64,000 nucleotides of DNA, taken from Prostheceraeus crozeri (Eukaryota > Platyhelminthes > Polycladida > Euryleptidae). Under the pieces are notes generated by a model. The model was not told the origin of the DNA, ran no database searches, and saw nothing but the letters and a program-made list of their open reading frames with translations. Both the position numbers and the translations under genes were made by a program. Positions within the stretch are counted from its first letter, which is position 1. Each line of letters opens with the position of its first letter. The stretch spans positions 124,001 through 188,000 of the forward strand of contig CAJQUW010010425.1 in assembly GCA_907163375.1 (NCBI GenBank), given 5' to 3'. This document shows, one piece after another, positions 56,839 to 64,000 of the stretch.

Positions 56839-56974
56839 AACGAGAAAACTTTAACCGAGAAAACTTTAAACGAAAAGATGTCAAACAACAAAGCAATAAA
56901 AAAATAATTTGTTCAGTAAAATGTTTTTGCTGTATTCCAATGTTACCACAAAATTCAAATATTATATTTTAAAA

Positions 56975-57824
56975 ATGGATAAAATTAGAGCTGATAATTT
57001 TAAAAGAATAAAACAATTAGAAGAGTTAATAAAACAAAGAAATATTATGAAAGAAAATCATCTTCAACATAGAATGATAAAAGCTGGTATTCAATCTGAT
57101 ATGTTTGAAAAAATGCAGCAAACCGAGCAAGTAAAAACTGATTTTGAGAAAACTATGAAACCATTTAAAACTCTTGAAAAAGAAAGTACAAATAATGATA
57201 AACAAATTGATATAACAGATCCAGAGCACAAAACTGTATTAGATGACTATGGATTACTAGAATCAAACATTAATAAGAAATTACCAAAATCTATGCAATT
57301 TGAACATTCTATCTCATTTATAGATGGAAAAAACAATACCTAGATTTTATCTCGGACAAAAAGAAATATTTCCACAACCTTTTCGAGGTATAATTTTTTC
57401 ACCAGATAAATCTCCTTTTAATTTAGATAGAAATTTTGTTAATCTTTTAAGAGGAGCAGATTTAAATAATTATGCTGTAGAAGATCTCATAAAATATAAA
57501 GCTATGTTAGACAGAGTTGGTGCAGTAAAATCTCTTAGACGTTATAAACAATTAGAAAATTTATTATCAACGGGAGTTAAAGTAGGGAAAGGTTTATCTG
57601 AAAAACAGAAAACTGAAACAACCATATTTTTACCAGATGATCCACAAGAATTACTAAATAGATTAAATATTTTAATATCTGCAATAAAAGAAGGACATAA
57701 TTCTAGTTTCAATGAAATTCATGCTATATTGAAAAGACTGTTAGAAAAGAAGATTCTAAATGAAGAGGATTATAAAAGTATAACGGTCATCTCTGATGTC
57801 TTTAAGGGCTTCGCCCGTAGCTGA
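56975..57824 (+). pseudogene. Conserved Polinton virion-type protein
   Basis: Counterpart of the 269-residue protein at 4635-5444: same start (MDKIRADNFKRIKQLEEL), same helical N-terminal half and same PRFYLGQKEIFPQPFRGIIF and FLPDDPQELLNRLNIL segments. Its far C-terminal end lies on a GC-rich cluster (57806-57816) and differs from the left copy. Role as for the left copy: unknown, virion-associated by position. The coding region is not fully intact. Confidence 0.65.
57806..57820. repeat. GC-rich palindrome GGGC-TTC-GCCC
   Basis: Eleven-base hairpin at 57806-57816 at the very end of the virion-type gene. The left element lacks it at the matching place, so it was gained or lost after the two copies split. 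This is good evidence that these clusters are mobile or unstable. Confidence 0.65.
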
Positions 57825-57901
57825 AATATGTTGTTGTTTTTAATTTTTTATAAAAAAAAATATTTCATAAAAAAATATTTATTTAAAATTTTAACTAAAA
57901 A

Positions 57902-58690
57902 ATGTGTTCAGCAGATTTAGACAAAATTAATAATCATTTAGAAAATTTGACAGAGATTTTGGGTTCATCAAAATTTAGTACGACGTTAAAAATTATAACA
58001 ACTACTTCATCACACACTTGTAATTTAGAACCCATTCTACATTTGGAACAAAATAAAAATTATCAAATTGCATTGACTAGTTTCTCCACATTTAACACTA
58101 TTCAAAACGTTATCAAAGATGTGAATGATCAATTTAGATATTCTACTGATAAAGGCAAAACATGGAAAATATTAACTTTTCTTCCTGGTTCTTACGAAGT
58201 TGAAACAATATCAAATGAAATTAAGAGACATTTAGGTATACCATTTAAAGATAAGAAACAATTACATTTTGCAGTTGAACCGGCAGTTAATAAATTTTCT
58301 CTTACTTTAGACGAAAATCATCAAGTTGATTTTAATCATGATAGATCATTGTCAAAGCTATTAGGATTTAATAAACAAACCTATAGTCAAGGTTATCATT
58401 TAGGTGAGAAGATTCCAAAAATAACTGAAATAAATTCAATTGTTGTACATTGTGACATTATTGAAGGAGGATATATAAATGGTAAATTGTCAAATTTAAT
58501 ATTCAGTTTTCCAGCTTTTACTGTACCCATTGGTTATAGATTAAATGTATTTCCACAAACATTAATATATTTTCCTATTACAAGAAAAACTATTAACAAC
58601 ATTAACATTAGAATCACTGATGAAAAAGGACAAGAAATAAATTTTGGAGGTGAAGAGATTATGATAGATCTTTTGGTTCGGGAGGTATAA
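57902..58690 (+). CDS. Penton-like minor capsid protein, 262 aa
   Basis: Apparently whole gene. N-terminal part: NNHLENLTEILGSSKFSTTL and NLEPILHLEQNKNYQIAL, with NTIQNVIKDVNDQFRYS. Middle: LPGSYEVETISNEIKRHLGI and QVDFNHDRSLSKLLGFNKQ. End: NGKLSNLIFSFPAFTVPIG, PITRKTINNINIRITDEKG and MIDLLV. This pattern matches the Polinton/adintovirus penton-like vertex protein, a single jelly-roll, expected to pair with the hexon-like capsid protein. About 97% identical by eye to 3747-4550. The start follows an A-rich leader as in neighbouring genes. Confidence 0.72.
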   Translation: MCSADLDKINNHLENLTEILGSSKFSTTLKIITTTSSHTCNLEPILHLEQNKNYQIALTSFSTFNTIQNVIKDVNDQFRYSTDKGKTWKILTFLPGSYEVETISNEIKRHLGIPFKDKKQLHFAVEPAVNKFSLTLDENHQVDFNHDRSLSKLLGFNKQTYSQGYHLGEKIPKITEINSIVVHCDIIEGGYINGKLSNLIFSFPAFTVPIGYRLNVFPQTLIYFPITRKTINNINIRITDEKGQEINFGGEEIMIDLLVREV

Positions 58691-58777
58691 ACTCCCACGC
58701 GAAGCTAGAGAAGTTTAATTTTCTTCTTCTTTAGAAACAAAAAATAAAAAAAAAAAAGATAATTTTTTTATTAAAAA

Positions 58778-59550
58778 ATGAGTGAACTACCTCCATTAAA
58801 TAAAAAAAAAACTTAAATTTAATCATCATCCAAATTTATCTAATAAAGTTTTGTCAGTTATTTGTGGAAGATCAGGATGTGGAAAAACATATCTATTATT
58901 TAAAATTTTAACGACTCCAAATTTTTTGGATTATAACAATCTTATAATTTATACAACAACAGCAGAACAACCCGTCTATCAATTTTTAAAATATGGATTT
59001 GAAAATAATCTTAAAAAAAAAAACAGCAATTGCTTCATTATTCAAAGAATATGAAAAATCTGAAGATGAAGAAGAAATAAGTTCGTGGTGTGAAGAAGCA
59101 GCAAAAAATAATCAGTTAGTAGAATCTAATAAAAATAACCATATAAAGATACAATTAATAGATGATAGTTGTAATATGCAAGATCCTAGTAAACTAGATA
59201 AAACAATGAAACATTGTGTAATTTTTGATGATTGTGTTAATGATAGAAATCAGTCAGTTCAGAGAAATTATTTCACAAGAGGTAGACATAATAACTGTAG
59301 TGTATTTTATTTAACACAAAGTATGTATTCATTAGACAGAAGTGTTATTAGAAAGAATGCAAATATATTTATACTATTTGAAATAAATGCAAGAAACTTA
59401 AGTGATTTGTTAAGAGATTTATGTGTAAGAAATAAAGATGAATTTAAACAATCGTGTAATAATGCTTGGTCAAAAGATTATGGCTTCATTACAATTAATA
59501 TTGATAAAAAAATTCATGAAAGAGTTATAGAAAATATTTTCGAGGAGTGA
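58778..59550 (+). pseudogene. FtsK/HerA-type packaging ATPase (ATPase 1)
   Basis: Walker A GRSGCGKT (about 58866-58889), Walker B HCVIFDDC (about 59215-59240), then FTRGRHNNCSVFYLTQ and KDYGF. Homologous over its length to the ATPase at 2843-3607. It ends in a short GC-rich stretch (59541-59573). It would power genome packaging. Adjacent, same-strand penton and small conserved genes suggest one transcription unit. Not fully intact. Confidence 0.8.
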
Positions 59551-59625
59551 TCGAAAGGAGTGACCGAACGCTGTGGCCGAATAATTTTTTCTTATAAATT
59601 TTTTGTTAATAAAAATAAAAAAAAT

Positions 59626-59955
59626 ATGTTGAATGATTATAAGATAGAGCATGTACCAGTTTTAAAAGATTATCGTCATCCTACAAATCCTGTAAATTCG
59701 AAGAAAGAAGTTAGATTTTATTATCATCATAAATACGTTGCGCTCGTTACAGATTATAAAACAAAACATGGTATTAAACCGTGTGTTAAAACAAAAGACT
59801 TTCCACTTTGTTTAAGAAGTTTCCGAGTATTTTTGGCGTATAATAATTTATGGTGGTTGGTTAAGAAAGAACATTTAACAACACATGAATTAGAAACATT
59901 ACATCAATTACATATTCCTGTGTATATGCAAAAACGGAACCGAGGTTCTATGTAA
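59626..59955 (+). CDS. Small conserved Polinton protein, 109 aa
   Basis: Homolog of 8629-8991. Conserved core: IEHVPVLK, HPTNP, HKYVALVTDYKTKHG, DFPLCLRSFRVFLAYNNLWW. Starts MLNDYK. It ends 26 bp before the polymerase gene on the same strand. Function unknown. In both elements it is the polymerase's neighbour, though the polymerases differ, which is the main clue that it may serve replication. Confidence 0.65.
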   Translation: MLNDYKIEHVPVLKDYRHPTNPVNSKKEVRFYYHHKYVALVTDYKTKHGIKPCVKTKDFPLCLRSFRVFLAYNNLWWLVKKEHLTTHELETLHQLHIPVYMQKRNRGSM

Positions 59956-61317
59956 AAAATTAATTTTTTCTTTTAAAAAATATGAATCGTGAAATGTCTC
60001 TCGGACAAACGTCTAGGATTGATGAATTAATCAAGAAACAAACTACTGAGTTTGATGCGCAAATTAAACATAGTAAACGTAGTAAACGTATTAAAAAACA
60101 GAAACGTACTAGGCGTAGTATTAGACGTAATACTAAAAAACAGAAACGTGGAACAAAAGAAATATTAGAAACTCCTATTAGTGATATCTTTTTTGATGAT
60201 AGAATTAAGGATGAACTTGGTGATGATTTATGTAATTTATTTAATCCAAATGAAATTAAATATGAAAATGTATCTTTTATTAATGTAGTAAATGATATGC
60301 GGAAACTTTTAGCAAATGGTAAAATTATTAATTTACTTGGAAAAGTTGTTAAAGATCAGGAAAATATAATTCACAATTTTTACGTAACCTTCTATAATAA
60401 AAAATCATTTGAAACATGGTTTTCGAATCTGGATGAGAAATCCGATGCTAACGAATGGATTTTTACAGGTAATATTAAATATGAAGATTTTGGAATGAAG
60501 TTAGTACAAAGATCGCATAGAGGGGCAGGGATTAATATGAAATATAGAATCAAAGAATATTTCGGTGAATATTGTTATATTCCTTCTGAAGATTTTTGTT
60601 TTATTAAATGTTATAATGTTTTACGAGGTTTTAATGAAGAACAAGGAGAAATGATGAAAGAAATGTTTAATAATTTTTTATATAAAGAGAAAGCCACATC
60701 CAGAACAGGAGTAATGTCAAACTGTAAATTTTCTCAATTCAATAAATATTTTGGAGAATGTGTTCAATATTATAGTCCTGCCAATCGTCATTTAAATCCT
60801 AGAGGAATTGAAACGTTTCATAATTATGTTTATTACAATTATTTTCACGCAGGTTCAACAATTGGTCACTATTGTTTAATTAATAAATCTCATAAATTAA
60901 AAGCTATTAGAGAAATTGAAAATAATTTCAAACCCATATATAAAACAGTTACTGATGAAAATCTAACAACGCGTCCATATAAAATCATAACAAAGAAAAA
61001 AATTGACTATGGTTCAACATATATTTGGGATCTCGAAACTTTTCCCGATCCTAACTGTTCAACAGCTCATCCTATTCCTTACGCTGTAGGAGCTATTAAT
61101 TTTAATAAATTTATATGTTGTTTACCGAAACAAAGATTGAAAGAATTAGAAACACGTTTGCTAAGTGATATGATTAAAATTAAACGATCAAAAGATGAAG
61201 ATGAAATTAAAAAACTTAAAAAACAGATTAATGAGTATAATAATTTAACTGAATTAGAATTTAATAAACTTCAAAATTGTGTGAAAATATTTACGAGAAC
61301 TGAGGATGATGAATGTT

Positions 61318-61353
61318 CGATCGGGGGAAACCCAGAGGACGTATGTCCGATCC
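61318..61353. repeat. GC-rich cluster in exonuclease region
   Basis: GGGGGAAACCC and the palindrome GGAC-GTAT-GTCC (61337-61348) within A+T-rich coding DNA of the polymerase. It encodes extra Gly/Pro/Cys-rich residues between exonuclease motifs I and II. Confidence 0.6.
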
Positions 61354-62066
61354 ATCAATTTTTTAAAACTCTTGGAAAATTTAATTATTCTAGAGTAACT
61401 TTAATAGCTCACAATTCATCAGGTTTTGATTCCTATTTTCCGATAAAAGCTAATTTTAAATTATCTAAACCGCCTCTTAAAACTTCAAGAGGAATATTGA
61501 CTGCTTCATTACAAAATCCTTATACAACTGAATGTGTTAGTAGATACATTCAAAAATCTTTTAGATTTAAAAACAATATGAAAAAAGATTCACCTTCAGG
61601 TAAATTAGCACTTCAAACTATTATAATGAAATGTAGTTATCAACATGTAAAAACAAGTCTTTCTAAATGGTGTGAGAATTTTAAAATTCCTACGAATGTG
61701 TGTAAATTAAATTATGAAATTGGAGACATAACACATGAAAATTATAAAGAAAAAGAAAATGAATGGAGACCATATTTAGTTAACGATATTCTTTCTTTAG
61801 CTTTTTGTATCTACAAATATAATAATGTTATGCAAGATTTAGTTGGTGAAGATATAACTACTAATTTGACATCCTCTGCTTTAACATTTAACGGTTGGAT
61901 GAAAAGCGTACAAAATGACAATATAAATATTCATTCTCATATAGATTTATGGGCTAGAAATTATATTAGAAAATCTGTTAAAGGTGGAAGAGTTTCAGCA
62001 AATATAAGAAAATACATATCGCCATTTTGTAGCATCTTGTTACCAATATTAAAACAGTATTTACCT

Positions 62067-62127
62067 GGTCGCTGCGCTGGGGGGACTTTGTCCCTTGGTC
62101 GCTACGCTGGTGGGGTTTTGTCCCTGG
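62067..62127. repeat. Double GC-rich cluster in polymerase region
   Basis: Two tandem versions of GGTCGCT[G/A]CGCTGG followed by GG-x-TTTTGTCCC (the first contains GGGAC-TTT-GTCCC, 62082-62094). It stands out sharply from flanking A+T-rich DNA and lies between the exonuclease and palm parts of the polymerase. Confidence 0.7.
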
Positions 62128-63518
62128 AAATAATTTAATAGATTTAATGAAACAGTATCGAGATTTAGGAGATAAAACTGAAATTTGTAAGAAAATTTCA
62201 AATCAACTACTTGAACAAAAAAATGAATTTCTAATGGCTTTTGATGCAACATCTTTATATCCATCAGCTATGTATGATGAAAATTCAGAATACCCTAAAG
62301 CTGAATCAGCTAGAAAATTTCGTCAAGAAGAAGAGCGGGAAATAGTATATAAATTTAATACTCAAACATTTAGACCTAAAACTGGAATATTCTCTGTTGT
62401 GTTTCAATATCCGAATGATATGTTTTTCCAACCAGTTCCTATTAAAGATAAAGTTAAAAATCAAAATAATAATTCTCATGTAAAAGTAATCAGGTTTAGA
62501 AATGGTATATGTTATGATGTATTAACTTCTGTTGACATACAAGAAATTGTTAGATGTGGGGGGAAAATCTTACATATTACTGATGGTATAATTTATGAAA
62601 AAAATTATCAAGTTTCACCATTTCGAAATTATATTGAAAAACTTTTTAATTTGAGAAAAAGATATAAAACAGAAGGAAATACTGTAGGTGATGAGTTAAT
62701 TAAATTATTGATGAATTCGCTATATGGCAAAACTGTGCAAAAAGATATAACCACTAAATATCATTTATGGAATGAGAATACATTGAGAAAAAATTTCACT
62801 CAAGAAGTAAAAGATTATGAAAAATTAAATGATGACCAATATTTAGCGAAAGTAGAAATGGAAGTGATGAATTTCTCAAAACTAATATTGTAAAAGATGG
62901 GAAGACGTCATTCATGCCATCACACTTAGGTTCTTTCATTCTTTCTCACTCTAGAAGAATCATGAATAACTTTATTTTAGAAATTAATGGTTTCAAAGAA
63001 AAATACATTCATTATACAGATACTGATTCAATATATATTTCCAATGAGCTCTTTAATAAATTAGACGCGGCTGGATATGTTGGAGGAGAATTGTGTCAAG
63101 GGAAAAATGATTATGGAAATGGTGGAATTATTTTTGCAATGTTTATTGCACCTAAAGTAAAATACTGTATTACTGTAGATGAACAAGGGAGACTTAGTGA
63201 AAAGAAAACATTCAAAGGTTATTCACAAAACAAAGTAAAAGTAGAAGATTTTCTAAAATTATATTCGGGGAAAACATTATCGACTACAGTTAATAAACCA
63301 TGGAAAAGATCTTTAGAAACTGGAATTAGTATTCCTGATAAAAATAATAATACTGAAGAAAAAAAATTTTCTGGTCAAATAAATATTCTTAAACGTCAAG
63401 CACCTGATGAAAATGAAATTATGTTACCTTATAACGGAGAAGATATTCAAGCTGAAATATTTCAAACAATCATCTGTGAGAGTAATTTAAGTGATGATGA
63501 TGACACGTGGGAATAATA

Positions 63519-63715
63519 ATTTTTTTATTACATCTAAAAAATTTATAACATCTAAAAAATTTATTACATCTAAAATCTTATTACATCTAAAAACTTATTA
63601 CATCTAAAAAATTTATTACATCTAAAAATTTTATTACATCTAAAAATTTTATTACATCTAAAAATTTTATTACATCTAAAAATTTTATTACATCTAAAAA
63701 TTTTATTACATATGA
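63519..63715. repeat. ~19-bp A+T tandem repeat
   Basis: About ten copies of TTATTACATCTAAAAATTT between the 3' ends of polymerase B (plus) and the acidic gene (minus). Unit length varies by one or two bases. It may act as a bidirectional terminator or spacer between converging genes. Confidence 0.75.
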
Positions 63716-63763
63716 AAATATATTTATCGAATATTTTGTTATTTTCTATTAAGTTTTATCATA

Positions 63764-64000
63764 TTAAGTTTCATCATATAATGTTTTATCAAAAGATAAT
63801 TTAAATTTTTTTTCACTAACTATTGATTCTTCATCATCATCATCAATTGATTCTTCATCATCATCATAAATTGTTTCTTCATCATCATAAGTTACACTTT
63901 TTGGTATAGGATGCCCTTCCATGATAGGATACCATTCTCTTATTGGAATATCTAATTCTAAATTACATTTCTTATCTGTTAATAATATAATAGAGAAAAA
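63764..64000 (-). CDS. Acidic protein, C-terminal part, cut by window edge
   Basis: Minus-strand frame open to the window end. Visible residues include DKKCNLELDIPIREWYPIME and GHPIPKSVTYDDEE. Then come runs of aspartate/glutamate (DDDEESIDDDDEES) and the ending FKLSFDKTLYDET. The acidic repeats suggest a tail that binds basic proteins, but no family was recognised. Converges on the polymerase gene. No counterpart was noticed in the left element. Confidence 0.5.
   Translation of the reverse strand, partial: FFSIILLTDKKCNLELDIPIREWYPIMEGHPIPKSVTYDDEETIYDDDEESIDDDDEESIVSEKKFKLSFDKTLYDET

Larger units (their letters stand above)
59982..63516 (+). pseudogene. Protein-primed DNA polymerase B (divergent type)
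   Basis: Family-B polymerase of the protein-primed, virus-like kind. Basic N-terminal stretch (KRSKRIKKQKRTRR), then a region with YYNYFHAGSTIGHY. Exonuclease motif I is YIWDLETFPDP (about 61020), motif II LIAHNSSGFDSYF (about 61402), motif III YLVNDILSLAF (about 61773). Palm motif A is FDATSLYPS (about 62240), motif B LMNSLYGKT (about 62709) and motif C YTDTDSIY (about 63013). All six signatures are visible. It is unlike the polymerase of the left element and resembles polymerases of adintovirus-like or other mid-size animal DNA viruses, by remembered pattern. Two GC-rich clusters lie inside it. It is broken in a few places. Confidence 0.8.
55804..64000 (+). mobile_element. Right Polinton-type element, 5' part
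   Basis: Virus-like DNA element running off the right edge. Its parts are a terminal hairpin, repeats, membrane protein, virion-type protein, penton, ATPase, small conserved protein, protein-primed polymerase B, tandem repeat and the end of a minus-strand acidic gene. Capsid, integrase and protease genes would lie beyond the edge. About five breaks are visible, so it is a fossil, though readable frames dominate, so it is young. Three genes are nearly identical to the left element; the polymerase is not. Confidence 0.8.

Noticed and set aside
1-64000. Bacterial, phage or organelle origin
   Set aside because: LTR retroelement, mariner, nucleosome-length satellite and Polintons together indicate nuclear animal DNA. 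The phage-like fibre motif and GC clusters alone do not outweigh this.

Overview
The window is eukaryotic repeat-rich DNA, most likely from an invertebrate animal. The evidence is a Ty3/Gypsy-type LTR retroelement, two Polinton/Maverick-type virus-like elements, a mariner transposase remnant and two large satellite arrays. No bacterial operon, rRNA, tRNA or CRISPR array is visible. No convincing single-copy host gene was found. The phylum cannot be fixed from the sequence.

Layout. 1-~2,420: 3' part of a Ty3/Gypsy-like element (pol plus one LTR), inserted into a Polinton gene. ~2,427-~19,719: left Polinton, very A+T-rich. It holds a packaging ATPase, penton-like protein, conserved virion-type protein and Maverick-type DNA polymerase B parts (minus strand), a second ATPase, a zinc-finger protein, a fibre-like coiled-coil protein, small basic or glycine-zipper proteins, the major capsid protein, a PLA2-like domain joined to an integrase, an adenain-like protease and a PPxY-bearing remnant. 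~19,720-24,764: about 5 kb of ordinary-looking DNA without a recognised gene. 24,765-48,775: 20 head-to-tail copies of a 1,227-bp macrosatellite. 48,977-54,291: 31 copies of a 172-bp satellite. 54,430-55,090: mariner remnant on the minus strand. 55,804-64,000: the start of a right Polinton. It carries a two-span membrane protein, the virion-type protein, penton, ATPase, a small conserved protein, a different protein-primed DNA polymerase B and an acidic gene cut by the window edge.

How the parts fit. In Polintons the integrase inserts the element, the protein-primed polymerase copies it, and the ATPase, protease, penton and major capsid protein would build and fill a virion. Both elements carry this kind of kit and both are fossils: roughly ten breaks in the left one and about five in the visible part of the right one. 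Long readable frames and about 92-97% protein identity between shared genes suggest they are fairly young.

Most notable: the two Polintons share a nearly identical virion-type protein/penton/ATPase block, but it is in opposite orientation relative to the neighbouring membrane-protein gene and is coupled to different polymerases. Short G+C-rich palindromic clusters are scattered through the A+T-rich Polinton DNA, one lying exactly between the PLA2-like and integrase domains. The 1,227-bp array is strongly homogenised and has two adjacent units lacking the same 75 bp.
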